64,000 nucleotides of DNA from an uncultured Lachnospiraceae bacterium (GTDB taxonomy: Bacteria > Bacillota > Clostridia > Lachnospirales > Lachnospiraceae), in NCBI GenBank assembly GCA_947643615.1, contig CANRWO010000014.1, forward strand, positions 1 through 64,000, given 5' to 3'. Below are positions 33,359 to 42,149 of the stretch, piece after piece. The stretch's first letter is position 1. Every line of letters starts with the position of its first letter. The notes under the pieces were generated by a model. The model did not search any database. It was not told where the DNA came from and was given only the letters and a program-made list of their open reading frames with translations. Position numbers and translations under genes: made by a program.

Positions 33359-34870
33359 ATGGAACAAACATATTCCGTGCCAAACGTATATCAGGCACTG
33401 CAGGCGCATAAGGATTACTCCCACAGGGGCATTCCCGTAAAGGTAACCGTCCCCGGTTCCAAGAGCATTACTAACAGAGCTTTGCTGTTAGCCACCCTTG
33501 CCGAGGGCAGCTCCACGCTGCGGGGTGCGCTGTTTTCCGATGATTCCAGGCATTTCCTCCGGTGTGTACAGGATCTTGGCTTCGAAACGGATGTGGACGA
33601 AACCGCAAAGACCATAACCGTAAAGGGCCACGGCGGGAAAGTCCCTAAGCCGGAGGCAAGGCAATATGTCGGAAGCGCCGGCACGGCGGCAAGGTTTCTG
33701 ACCGCTTATCTGGGCCTTTCCAACGGCATTTACCATATGGATGCCTCAGAGCAGATGCGGAAACGCCCCATGGCGCCTCTTCTGGATTCCCTGAAGGAGC
33801 TGGGTTGTGAAGTGGTCTACGGCCATTCCGGCAGCGCCCCCCAAGAGGGGATATTTCCTCGGGAAGGACATTTCCCTTTTACCCTGAAAAGCCACGGGTT
33901 CCAAAAGGATCACATTTCCGTAAACATAGACTCCAGCAGCCAGTTTTTAAGTGCATTGCTGATTGCCTCCTGCCTGTCCGAAAAAGATTTTACTACCTAT
34001 ATAGAAGGAACACATGGGCGTTCTTACATAGACATAACGGTGAAAATGATGGAGCAGTTCGGTGTGAAGACCCTTCCGTTATTTTATTGCAGCGGAGGGA
34101 CGGATCCGGTTCACCTTCCGGAGGGAGGCGCCGGCACAGAATCCACCGGCAGCACAAATGGCGGTAATGCCCCGGGCCACGCCGTAAGCGAAGGCAACGG
34201 CACAGGCTGCGCCCACTGCCCCAACAGCAGGGTTCCCATGGGATACCGCACGGCGGCAGGGCAGGCCTACCGCGCACAGGATTATCCCATTGAGCCTGAC
34301 GTCTCCGCCGCATGCTATTTTTATGCCATGAGCCCTCTCTTAGGGATTCCGGTACAGGTGGGGAATGTGCATTTTGACTCCCTGCAGGGGGATGTGGCGT
34401 TTCTGCGTCTTCTGGAAGAAATGGGGTGTAAGGCCATTGACCTGGAGGACGGCATTTTGGTGGAACCGCCTGCAGAAGGTATTTTCCACGGCATTACGGC
34501 AGACATGTCGGCCTGCTCCGACCAGGCCATCACCCTGGCAGCCATTGCCCCTTACGGGGACAGTCCCACCACAATCACAGGCATCGGCCACATCCGTTTC
34601 CAGGAAAGTGACCGGATGGCCGCCATCGTTACAGAGCTTGGGAAAATGGGGATCCGGTGCGAAGCGACCGAGAACAGCATAACGGTTTATCCCGGCCAGC
34701 CGAAAGCGGCTCTGATAGAAACTTACGACGACCATCGTATGGCTATGGGATTTTCCCTGACGGGACTGCGAAGCAGCGGCGTCGTTATCCAAAACCCCGG
34801 CTGCTGCAAGAAAACCTTTGAAGAATATTTTGACGTTTTGGGCCGGGTAACCGGGGAACTGTTAAGGTAG
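33359..34870 (+). CDS. aroA: 3-phosphoshikimate 1-carboxyvinyltransferase (EPSP synthase) with extra insertion
   Basis: 503 residues against about 430 for the family. Core motifs are present: VPGSKSITNRALLLATLAEG near residue 31, GSAGTAARFLTAY, DSSSQFLSALLIA, YRAQDYPIEPDVSAACYF, and DDHRMAMGFSLTGL near the end. The reaction joins shikimate-3-phosphate and PEP in aromatic amino acid synthesis. The extra length is a 25-residue N-terminal stretch and a ~52-residue Gly/Thr/Asn-rich insertion (about 246-298, with CAHC) placed in a surface hairpin. AAAAGGAG precedes the ATG. It stands alone, without other shikimate genes. Confidence 0.9.
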   Translation: MEQTYSVPNVYQALQAHKDYSHRGIPVKVTVPGSKSITNRALLLATLAEGSSTLRGALFSDDSRHFLRCVQDLGFETDVDETAKTITVKGHGGKVPKPEARQYVGSAGTAARFLTAYLGLSNGIYHMDASEQMRKRPMAPLLDSLKELGCEVVYGHSGSAPQEGIFPREGHFPFTLKSHGFQKDHISVNIDSSSQFLSALLIASCLSEKDFTTYIEGTHGRSYIDITVKMMEQFGVKTLPLFYCSGGTDPVHLPEGGAGTESTGSTNGGNAPGHAVSEGNGTGCAHCPNSRVPMGYRTAAGQAYRAQDYPIEPDVSAACYFYAMSPLLGIPVQVGNVHFDSLQGDVAFLRLLEEMGCKAIDLEDGILVEPPAEGIFHGITADMSACSDQAITLAAIAPYGDSPTTITGIGHIRFQESDRMAAIVTELGKMGIRCEATENSITVYPGQPKAALIETYDDHRMAMGFSLTGLRSSGVVIQNPGCCKKTFEEYFDVLGRVTGELLR

Positions 34871-34920
34871 CGAAAAACCGCCTCTGGGATCCGTGCAGAA
34901 GTACAGAAAAATTCTGCAAA

Positions 34921-34954
34921 AAGCCGCTGCAGAAATCCCTTCCTGCAGCGGCTT
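34921..34954. terminator. Terminator between aroA and the GH42 gene
   Basis: Perfect 12-bp stem AAGCCGCTGCAG / CTGCAGCGGCTT. On the minus strand it runs into TTTTTGCAG, so it suits the GH42 transcript best; on the plus strand it is followed by GGTTATTT after aroA. Confidence 0.75.
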
Positions 34955-35082
34955 GGTTATTTACCCGACAGATCACTGTCTGTCCCGGCTTCCTTGCCGG
35001 ACTTTGTTTTCCCACAATGCCGGGTTTTTCTTTCGGACTCCTGCAGAGCTTCCTCCACGTCAGCATAGTGTTTTCAGCCGGC

Positions 35083-37125
35083 TCATTGGCAATGGTTTTC
35101 AATCCGCACTACCGCCGCACCATAACCCGGCAATGCCAGCCTGCCCTCCACCGGTGCCCCTGTTTCCTGGTCGGTACCGCTGACATTTTCTACGGTGACG
35201 CTTTCCACATTGCCGTTTATGTAAAATGCGTAAGTGCCTTCACATCCCTCCCTGACATGGCATTCCACTCCGTCAGGAAGCTCTCTCACGGGAATCCCGG
35301 CTTCCTCCAGCATCTGCCCAAACAATGGCCTCATTTCCTCCGGCTTCACCCTTGCCGCCATATAATATGCCTTGCCTTTGCCATACTGCTTACAGGTCAG
35401 GGCCGCCGTTCCGGCGTAAAAGTCCTCCGTGTACTCTGCCAGCACCCGGGCATCCTTCACCTTCAGGATCTCGGCATAGTCAACCACTTCCCAGGCCCTG
35501 CCGTCCTCAAACCGGATATGGTTCCGGTCGGAAGGGTAATAGGTATCGATCTCTTCGCTGACAATGCCGAACAGTTCCGAAAGCCCGTCCCCCGGGAAGC
35601 CTCCCAGGAAGCACAGCTGTTCCCTGTCCACATAACCGGTAAAATAGGTGGCAAGCAGCTGCCCGCCACGCTCCGTAAACCGTTTCAGGTTCTCCGCCGT
35701 CCCAGGCTGCAGCATGTAAAGCATGGGAGCCACCACCAGGCCGTATTGGGACAGATCTTCGTCAGAACCCACCACATCCATTTCCACACCCAGCTTCAGA
35801 AACTGCTTCCAGATACCGATACAGGTGTCTTCGTATTTTTTCGTCTCATCGGCAAGCGCCTTCACATCCCAGATGGCATAGCGGTTATCCCAGTCAAAAA
35901 GCAGCGCCGCCCTTGCTTTTACCAACGTTCCGGCCACCGGCGCAAGCTTCTTCAAGGCCTCGCCTACCTCCGCCACCTCCCGGAACACTCTGGTATCATC
36001 CGTCCCCCCATGGTCCATCACTGCGCCGTGGTACTGCTCATAGGATCCTCTTCCCTTCCTCCACTGGAAATACTGAACCGTGTCCGAGCCGCAGGCAACT
36101 GCCTGCAGGCAGGCCAGCCTGTGCACGCCGGGGCGCTTTAATTTGTTAAAAGTATGCCAGTTTACCAGGCTGGGTGTGCTCTCCATCAACATAAAAGGCT
36201 TTTCCCGCTTCAGTCCCCGCATCACGGCATGGTGAAAAGCCGTCTCTGCAAGCGTTTCCGCCAAAGTCTCCCTGTCATTATGGAATATGGGGTAACTGTC
36301 CCAGGAAACGGCATCCAGCTCCGGGGCCATCTTCCGGTAGTCCAATCCCTCAAACAGCTGCATAAAGTTAGTGGTCACAGGGACATGGGGCGTCACACTG
36401 CGGAGGGCAGCGATCTCATGCTTCATAAAATCGTTCATGTTCCAGGTGGTAAAACGCCTCCATTCCAGATTCAGGCCCATGACACTGGTCTCCCCATTCC
36501 GGAAAGGCGGCTCAATCTGGTCGAAGCTGTTATAATGGTGGCTCCAAAAGGCAGTCCACCACGCATGGTTCAATTGTTCAATATCGTGGTTATACTTCTC
36601 TGCCAGATACTCCTGAAAGCGTCTGGCGCAAAGAGGGCAATAGCACTCCCCTCCCAGTTCGTTGGAAATATGGTACATGATAACGCCGGGGTGGGAACCG
36701 AATTTTTCCGCCAGCTTCCTGTCCATGATCCCCACCTTCTCCCGGTATCTGGGGGAGGACATGCAATGGTTGTGCCGTCTCCCATGATGCTCCCGCACTC
36801 CCTGGCTGTCTACCCGCATTGCCTCGGGATAGGCCGCGTCCAGCCATGCAGGCCTTGCGCCGGAGGGCGTGGCCAGGACCGTGTAAATCCCGTTGCGGTA
36901 AAGATTTTCTATGATTTCTTCCATCCACCCGAAATGGAATTCCCCTTCCACAGGCTCATATGCGGACCAGGAAAATACGCCCAGCGTGGCGCTGTTGATT
37001 CCCGCCTTTTTCATCAGTCTAATATCCTCCGCCAGGATATCAGGCCTGTCAAGCCACTGGTCGGGATTATAGTCGCCTCCATGCACCAATCCCTTTATCT
37101 GTGTAAAGAGTCTGTTTTTTTCCAT
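35083..37125 (-). CDS. Beta-galactosidase, GH42
   Basis: 680 residues: GH42 TIM barrel, trimerisation-like domain and small C-terminal beta domain. Acid/base Glu in YHISNELGGE (E156), nucleophile Glu in LMESTPS (E315), and the Zn-binding Cys cluster just after the acid/base (Cys161, 163, 166). No signal peptide, so it acts on imported galactosides, which may be plant galactan or arabinogalactan pieces given the nearby arabinose/xylose genes. The start ATG is the last codon of the dispersed GGGAAAGG leader repeat. TATAAT-like boxes lie at 37230-37235 and 37297-37302 but lack good -35 partners. Confidence 0.92.
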   Translation of the reverse strand: MEKNRLFTQIKGLVHGGDYNPDQWLDRPDILAEDIRLMKKAGINSATLGVFSWSAYEPVEGEFHFGWMEEIIENLYRNGIYTVLATPSGARPAWLDAAYPEAMRVDSQGVREHHGRRHNHCMSSPRYREKVGIMDRKLAEKFGSHPGVIMYHISNELGGECYCPLCARRFQEYLAEKYNHDIEQLNHAWWTAFWSHHYNSFDQIEPPFRNGETSVMGLNLEWRRFTTWNMNDFMKHEIAALRSVTPHVPVTTNFMQLFEGLDYRKMAPELDAVSWDSYPIFHNDRETLAETLAETAFHHAVMRGLKREKPFMLMESTPSLVNWHTFNKLKRPGVHRLACLQAVACGSDTVQYFQWRKGRGSYEQYHGAVMDHGGTDDTRVFREVAEVGEALKKLAPVAGTLVKARAALLFDWDNRYAIWDVKALADETKKYEDTCIGIWKQFLKLGVEMDVVGSDEDLSQYGLVVAPMLYMLQPGTAENLKRFTERGGQLLATYFTGYVDREQLCFLGGFPGDGLSELFGIVSEEIDTYYPSDRNHIRFEDGRAWEVVDYAEILKVKDARVLAEYTEDFYAGTAALTCKQYGKGKAYYMAARVKPEEMRPLFGQMLEEAGIPVRELPDGVECHVREGCEGTYAFYINGNVESVTVENVSGTDQETGAPVEGRLALPGYGAAVVRIENHCQ

Positions 37126-37195
37126 TTTATATCCATGCCTTTCCCGCGTGAGCCTTACCCCTGCGGGAATAGGCCCAAGTACGTAAATTTGAATT
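37126..37195 (-). repeat. GGGAAAGG leader repeat ending at the GH42 start codon
   Basis: Minus-strand copy of the dispersed repeat: TTACGTACTTGGGCCTATTC at the far end, then GCGGGAAAGGCATGGATATA, followed at once by the GH42 ATG. The GGGAAAGG is the only Shine-Dalgarno candidate, 13-14 bases from the start. Confidence 0.7.
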
Positions 37196-37388
37196 GTGCG
37201 ACCACCTGTTTAAAAATACGATTTCCCTGATTATACCACTTCACAGATCATTGCAGACCCTTACAAGGGAAAAAGGAGACGCAAAACATTTAACCTATTA
37301 TAACACATTATGGCCGGGCTGTGTGAACTGTTTGAAATGCTTTTTCAGATTTCCCTTTTTCAGATTTAACCCGGCATCCGCCTTGTGA

Positions 37389-37417
37389 TTGACAGAGGGA
37401 ACGATTTACTTTATCAT
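37389..37417 (+). promoter_or_regulatory. Promoter of the small membrane protein gene
   Basis: Perfect TTGACA (37389-37394), 17-bp spacer, TATCAT (37412-37417). A direct repeat TTATCATAAAAC x2 begins at 37411. Confidence 0.65.
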
Positions 37418-37521
37418 AAAACTTATCATAAAACATATGATTCAGAACAAGTGATTTGGATAAAGGTTTCTATGCCGCCAAAAGCAAATTTACCAAAAAA
37501 GAAATAAATGAGGGGGATTTT

Positions 37522-37914
37522 ATGAAAAGATACAAAACAGCTGCAATATTGATGATCATACATGGTGGCTGCATGGAGATTGGAGGGGTATTCTGCATGA
37601 TACCGGCTTTGATCTGGGGCACTGACAAATGGGATTTGGGCCAGTATTTTTCATTCAAGCTTCCATATTTTCAGGAAAATCTTTACATGATGACGGTTAT
37701 GGGTGCGATGTATGGCCTTTTGAGGCTTATCGGTGCAATCGGCCTGTTGAAAAACAGAATGTACGGACTTTGGTTATCTGTGATCAATTGTACCGTCACC
37801 CTGGCATTGATGATGTTTTTACTGCCCGCCGGGATAATGGACGGCATTCTTGCCGGCTCCGCATTGGTCTTAATATTAATGGAATATTTCGGAGACAAAA
37901 AGATCCTTCCGTAA
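37522..37914 (+). CDS. Small integral membrane protein, four helices, unknown
   Basis: 130 residues from MKRYKTAAILMIIHG. Four hydrophobic helices (AAILMIIHGGCMEIGGVFCM; MMTVMGAMYGLLRLIGAIGL; LWLSVINCTVTLALMMFLLP; IMDGILAGSALVLILMEYFG) and a short basic C-terminus. GAGGGGG lies 5 bases before the ATG at 37522; the upstream in-frame extension lacks a ribosome site. It has its own promoter. I do not recognise the family; layout resembles small DUF membrane proteins of Clostridia. Confidence 0.6.
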   Translation: MKRYKTAAILMIIHGGCMEIGGVFCMIPALIWGTDKWDLGQYFSFKLPYFQENLYMMTVMGAMYGLLRLIGAIGLLKNRMYGLWLSVINCTVTLALMMFLLPAGIMDGILAGSALVLILMEYFGDKKILP

Positions 37915-37951
37915 CGCATTGGCTGATTATCGGGAAAAAACCAACCGGCCT

Positions 37952-37979
37952 TTGCTTTTATCCGTAATTATGTTACAAT
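37952..37979 (+). promoter_or_regulatory. Predicted promoter of the carbamate kinase gene
   Basis: TTGCTT (37952-37957), 16-bp spacer, TACAAT (37974-37979), 73 bp ahead of the start codon. Confidence 0.5.
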
Positions 37980-38052
37980 CAGGTTAATTCTTTTTCCAAA
38001 AATACTCTTACTACTTGTGCCGCCTGCTGAAGGCGGCGGAACGGAGATTGCT

Positions 38053-38988
38053 ATGAGTAAGAAAAAAGCTGTTGTTTCCCTGGGACATGACGCTCTGGGT
38101 TATACTACAGAGGCACAGCGGGATGCCGTTGTGAAAACCGCAAGGGCGCTGGCCGACTTGGTGGAAGCCGACTACCAGCTGACCATAACCCACAGCAACG
38201 GACCCCAGGTAAGCATGATACACAAGGCCATGACCGAGCTGCGCCGTGTTTATATCGATTATACCCCTGCCCCCATGTGCGTCTGCTCTGCCATGAGCCA
38301 GGGTTATGTGGGTTATGATATCCAGAATTCCCTTCGTGCGGAGCTGTTGAGCCGCGGTATTTCCATGCCTGTGAGCACCATCCTTACGCAGGTCACCGTA
38401 GACCCCTACGACGAAGCGTTTTACGAGCCTACCAAGGTGATCGGCCGCTATATGTCCAGGGAGGACGCCGAGACAGAGATCAAAAAGGGGAACTACGTGC
38501 AGGAGGATCCCGGCCAGGGATTCCGCCGTGTGGTGGCAGCCCCAAAGCCTATAGAGATCGTAGAGATCGAAGCGATCCGCGCCCTTGTCAACGCCAATCA
38601 GGTAGTCATCGCCTGCGGAGGAGGCGGGATTCCCGTGATTGAACAGCAGCATGCGCTGAAAGGCGCTTCCGCCGTCATTGAAAAAGATGCCATTGCAGGG
38701 AAGCTGGCCGCCGACTTATCCTGCGACGAGCTGATCATCCTCACAGGGGTGGAGTATGTGTACAGAGATTTCGGCAAAGAATCCCAGTCCCCAATCAGCC
38801 ATATGGATATGGCGGAAGCCAGGGAACTGATTGCCGCCAGGGAATTCGGGGAAGGCACCATGCTGCCAAAGATTGAAGCTGCCCTAACATACCTGGAGAA
38901 AGTCCCTGCCGGTAAAGTGATCATCACTTCCATCCACCGGGTAAAGGACGCTATTAAAGGTAAGGTCGGTACTGTTATTACTGCATGA
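38053..38988 (+). CDS. arcC: Carbamate kinase, GHDAL variant
   Basis: 311 residues, amino acid kinase fold. Contains ITHSNGPQVSMIHKAM, IACGGGGIPVIEQ and the kinase signature AVIEKDAIAGKLAADL. It should transfer phosphate between carbamoyl phosphate and ADP, making ATP. Unlike classical ArcC the N-terminal phosphate-binding motif is SLGHDALG rather than ALGGNAL, and HGNGPQVG is HSNGPQVS; this form occurs in clostridial relatives. No arginine deiminase or carbamoyltransferase gene is adjacent. The ATG at 38053 follows CGGAGATTGCT. Confidence 0.8.
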   Translation: MSKKKAVVSLGHDALGYTTEAQRDAVVKTARALADLVEADYQLTITHSNGPQVSMIHKAMTELRRVYIDYTPAPMCVCSAMSQGYVGYDIQNSLRAELLSRGISMPVSTILTQVTVDPYDEAFYEPTKVIGRYMSREDAETEIKKGNYVQEDPGQGFRRVVAAPKPIEIVEIEAIRALVNANQVVIACGGGGIPVIEQQHALKGASAVIEKDAIAGKLAADLSCDELIILTGVEYVYRDFGKESQSPISHMDMAEARELIAAREFGEGTMLPKIEAALTYLEKVPAGKVIITSIHRVKDAIKGKVGTVITA

Positions 38989-39024
38989 AAAAATATTGTC
39001 ATGTAATAAGAACGCAAATCAAAT

Positions 39025-39234
39025 TCAAATACGATGATAATTCAGGGAAGGGGTCCCTGCGATGCTTCTTGGCCGTTGGGCCAAGAAGCCGTCAAAGGTA
39101 ATTCTCTTCTGTCTGGCAACAAAGGAAAATCCTCTGCCAAGTTCTAACAGAAATTTCTGCAAATGGGTAACCTGCTCCAAATCGCTCTCAATTCCATAAT
39201 GCAAAAACAGGTCTCTTCTAATTCCATAGGCCAT
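39025..39234 (-). pseudogene. Remnant of a DUF1016 (PDDEXK/YhcG-like) nuclease gene
   Basis: The frame reads LEQVTHLQKFLLELGRGFSF then VARQKRITFDG, a highly typical stretch of DUF1016/YhcG-type PDDEXK nucleases just before the catalytic strand. After FDG the expected HFYIDLVFY continuation is missing; instead a perfect hairpin (CTTCTTGGCC-GTTG-GGCCAAGAAG region at 39064-39087) and unrelated sequence follow. Both ends of the protein are gone. Such nucleases often belong to mobile or defense loci. Confidence 0.7.
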
Positions 39235-39312
39235 CGGATTAAAGCATTGCTAAATTTTATCACTTTATTGCCTTTTGCAATATGCTACAAGTTAGCATTT
39301 TGTCCCCCTTAT

Positions 39313-40053
39313 TTATTTTAAAAAAACAAACTCCTTTTCTGAGGAATATTCTTTTGCAAAGTGGTATCCCAGGCCCTCGAACTCTCTGGCCTGACCCAGC
39401 TCCATGATGCGGTTTTCCGCAAGGAAACGCACCATCTCACCTCTTGCCATCTTGGCAAATGTCCCCTTCTGCCGCACCTTACCCCCTTGGAGTTCACCGA
39501 AGATACAGGTAACGTAACGCGTCTTTGGTGACAGATACTTTTCAACGGCTAAAGAATATTCCCTGGATGCCAGATTTAAAATAGCATCCGTTTCTTCAGA
39601 CACACACCGGCACAGCCGGTCTCCCCAAAAATCATATAAGTCTTTCTTTCCATCCAAAGATAATTTCGCTTGCATCTCTAGACGATAGGGCACAACTCCG
39701 TCGAAAGGTGACAATACGCCATAGAATCCGGATAATATTTTCAGATGTCCCCGTATATACGCCAGCGCCGCTTCCGTAAACACAGCAGGCGCCATATGCT
39801 GGTATTGCAAACCTTCATAAGACATGATTGCAGGGGTCAGGTTCTTTTCCAGGTCCATTTCTGCGAAACGACGGAAGTTCAGTTCCGCCAGTTTATCGTT
39901 ACATTCCCAAAGGGACTTGGCCTCACTCAGGGACAATTGCCTTATGGCCAAGCATAGGTACTTAGCTTCCTCCAAAAAACAGGGGATTCCCGCCACTGGA
40001 AACGTGTCCGTGTCCACTTTCATTTTTTTCGCCGGAGATACAATAATCTTCAC
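39313..40053 (-). CDS. yaaA: Peroxide stress protein YaaA family (UPF0246)
   Basis: 246 residues with the family start KIIVSPAKKM, a central YRLEMQAKLSLDGKKDLYDF and a C-terminal KMARGEMVRFLAEN. YaaA lowers free iron and protects DNA during peroxide stress in E. coli; it binds DNA and has a HhH-like fold. GGAGGATTAGT precedes a GTG start. A cluster of palindromes lies upstream. Length and motifs are normal. Confidence 0.9.
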   Translation of the reverse strand: MKIIVSPAKKMKVDTDTFPVAGIPCFLEEAKYLCLAIRQLSLSEAKSLWECNDKLAELNFRRFAEMDLEKNLTPAIMSYEGLQYQHMAPAVFTEAALAYIRGHLKILSGFYGVLSPFDGVVPYRLEMQAKLSLDGKKDLYDFWGDRLCRCVSEETDAILNLASREYSLAVEKYLSPKTRYVTCIFGELQGGKVRQKGTFAKMARGEMVRFLAENRIMELGQAREFEGLGYHFAKEYSSEKEFVFLK

Positions 40054-40091
40054 ACTAATCCTCCATGTCAGAGCAGTTTACTGCGATGACA

Positions 40092-40228
40092 CGCGATGAG
40101 AAATTCGCGCAGGCGATTTCTCATCTGCGATCAGGGCATATTTGAGGCTCTGACTCAAATTGCCGATTGAAAAATAAAGTCATCAGACTTATTTTTCAAT
40201 CTAACTCCCGTCTGCCCGCTTTGGCGGG
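40092..40228. repeat. Cluster of three palindromes upstream of yaaA
   Basis: Three hairpins in 137 bp: GATGAGAAAT / ATTTCTCATC (40095-40125), GATTGAAAAATAA / TTATTTTTCAATC (40165-40201) and CCCGC / GCGGG (40215-40228). The rest of the 40054-40410 gap shows no gene. The second could end transcription of the lspA-like operon from either side; the others look like intergenic palindromic units. Confidence 0.55.
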
Positions 40229-40410
40229 TGTTCATAATCCCAAAGTCAACAAGCCGGCTTATACACTATCCCTCGGAACTGCTCAGTCCGCCTCTCGTTC
40301 TTTAACTGTCTAAAACCGGCCTGCCCTCCCATTCTAAAAGTCCCATCGCCATTACGGCACCAAATAAACTCCCGGATTTTTATGCATAAAGGAACAGATT
40401 GCATGGAAAT

Positions 40411-40869
40411 TTAGTCTGGCAGCGCGGCCACTGTCAGAAACGAGCCTATTATAATACAAAAATCAGATAAATTAAACACAATTCTGCGCAGCCATGGCCA
40501 TTTTACATGAAAACTCAGGTAATCCACCACATACCTGCGTTTCAGCCGGTCATAGGTGTTGCTGAAAGAACCTCCCAACAGGAGCGCCAACCCGGCCCGC
40601 AGTGTATGATTGCCCCGATGCCCCAGGCTGAGTATGAAAGCAATGCTTATCAGAACCGTCAGGAGAACCGATACCCCTGTTACCACCGCCCTCCTGGAAG
40701 CGCCAAAGTTCAGCATGGCGCCGGTATTGTGGTACTTTTTTATGATTAGTTTCTTCCCTGCAAGATAGGCGGGAAATTTTTCCCCGCCTGTCCTCTCTAT
40801 CCTATTCTTTATCCACAAGTCACCGAAAAATATTCCCAGCACCGTAATAATGCAAATACCGACAGCCAT
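40411..40869 (-). CDS. Signal peptidase II-like (LspA) membrane protein
   Basis: 152 residues, four membrane helices. LspA motifs are recognisable though divergent: NTGAMLNF for the NxGxxF region, GGSFSNTYDRL with catalytic Asp107, VVDYLSF, and FNLSDFCIIIG with catalytic Asp136. It should cut prolipoprotein signal peptides at the membrane. It is 9 bp downstream of a membrane-bound XRE regulator gene, unlike housekeeping lspA, which usually sits with rluD; so it may be an accessory copy under separate control. Confidence 0.8.
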   Translation of the reverse strand: MAVGICIITVLGIFFGDLWIKNRIERTGGEKFPAYLAGKKLIIKKYHNTGAMLNFGASRRAVVTGVSVLLTVLISIAFILSLGHRGNHTLRAGLALLLGGSFSNTYDRLKRRYVVDYLSFHVKWPWLRRIVFNLSDFCIIIGSFLTVAALPD

Positions 40870-40878
40870 ATCGCCCTC

Positions 40879-41916
40879 CTACCCCTTTTTCTCCTTTTTC
40901 CCTACCACATCATTTAAGACAATACGGATTGCCGCATAGAGCACCCCCCCTACCAGCCAGATCATCCCCAACACCAAATTTATATGATGCATTGGCTTTT
41001 CAGAAAAAAAGTAATATTTATAGTAGAAATACACAATCAGGAAAACGATTGTCACAATGCACCAGTAAGCCCCTGAAAAAGCGGCAAGCTTCTTTGACGC
41101 TATTTTCTGTTCCGGCGTAAATCCTTCCGACTGCAGCAATTTATGGAAACTGTCCTGGATCATCCCCACTCTGACGAACAGGAATACAGCCACCGCCACC
41201 ATCGCCAACAACAGGGCAAAACAGCAAATCATGGCAAAATCATCTGCCTCAACTGACGCGGAAATCAGCAAAGGCACTGCCCCTATAATGCAGATTACCA
41301 CGCCTACAGCTACATTGATATTATAACACTTTGCAAACAGTTCCTTATTCTTTTTTACGATACCTTCCACTCCGTATTGCAATGTAAAAACTTCTTTTTC
41401 CAGAAAATTATAGTGTTCCAGCCGTGTCCCACATAATATGAGCACCGCAACCCCAATTGCCACTATAACCAGCAAAACGGTAACGCCTATCCCTCCGGCC
41501 AGTCCCTCTGCCAAAGCGATCCTGCCAAACTCCGACATACCAGCAAGCAAAAGCAAAGGTATCGGGCAGCACACAAACAACGCTACAACAAAGGCCATGG
41601 GCGCTGCAAGCTTCTTGGTAAGTGCCATATAAGAGTTCGCTTCCTCCAGGGATACGCTTCTTTTTTTCGGAAGCTCCTCCGCTGATTCGTCCTCCTGCAC
41701 TACATTCCCGATCTCCTCCATTTCATCCTTTAACAGATAGTCTGTGCTGACCTGGAAAAGCTTACTTAACATAATAATCTTGTCAATGTCGGGTATGGAC
41801 GCCCCCGACTCCCATTTGGAGACGGATTGCCTTGATATCCCCAGCCGTTCCGCCAGCTCCTCCTGTGACCATCCCTTTTTCTTTCGAAGTAATGCTACTT
41901 TTTCTGCTAAAATCAT
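40879..41916 (-). CDS. XRE family regulator with C-terminal membrane domain
   Basis: 345 residues. An N-terminal HTH (ILAEKVALLRKKKGWSQEEL; GISRQSVSKWESG, residues ~5-45) and STDYLLKDE linker are followed by six hydrophobic segments from residue ~108 (APMAFVVALFVCCPIPLLLL and others). It looks like a membrane-tethered one-component regulator. It is operonic with the LspA-like gene, so it may sense envelope or lipoprotein state, but this is inference. AAAGG precedes the ATG. Confidence 0.85.
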   Translation of the reverse strand: MILAEKVALLRKKKGWSQEELAERLGISRQSVSKWESGASIPDIDKIIMLSKLFQVSTDYLLKDEMEEIGNVVQEDESAEELPKKRSVSLEEANSYMALTKKLAAPMAFVVALFVCCPIPLLLLAGMSEFGRIALAEGLAGGIGVTVLLVIVAIGVAVLILCGTRLEHYNFLEKEVFTLQYGVEGIVKKNKELFAKCYNINVAVGVVICIIGAVPLLISASVEADDFAMICCFALLLAMVAVAVFLFVRVGMIQDSFHKLLQSEGFTPEQKIASKKLAAFSGAYWCIVTIVFLIVYFYYKYYFFSEKPMHHINLVLGMIWLVGGVLYAAIRIVLNDVVGKKEKKG

Positions 41917-42149
41917 AATTAACCATACCTTTCTGCAATTTCGCGGCGTTCCGCTCTTTCACCATGCATAATGTCGCACCGACAGGCATGTCATTTTCTG
42001 TGTTTTGCTCTCCTCCACGTTCCATCCCTTATGGCGCCGATCGGATCCGCCCAGGAAAACATAATGTTTACAGAAAGATTTCCACAGCATTATCATAACA
42101 CATGCCTGGCCACGATGCCAGTTTTGTTACATGGAAATCATAGCAAAAA

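Noticed and set aside
37230-37302. Promoters of the GH42 gene
   Set aside because: Two TATAAT boxes exist on the minus strand, but the best -35 partners are poor or at 19-bp spacing.
37321-37335. Third copy of MITE family A
   Set aside because: Only TGTGAACTGT matches the terminal repeat; no second end or shared interior.
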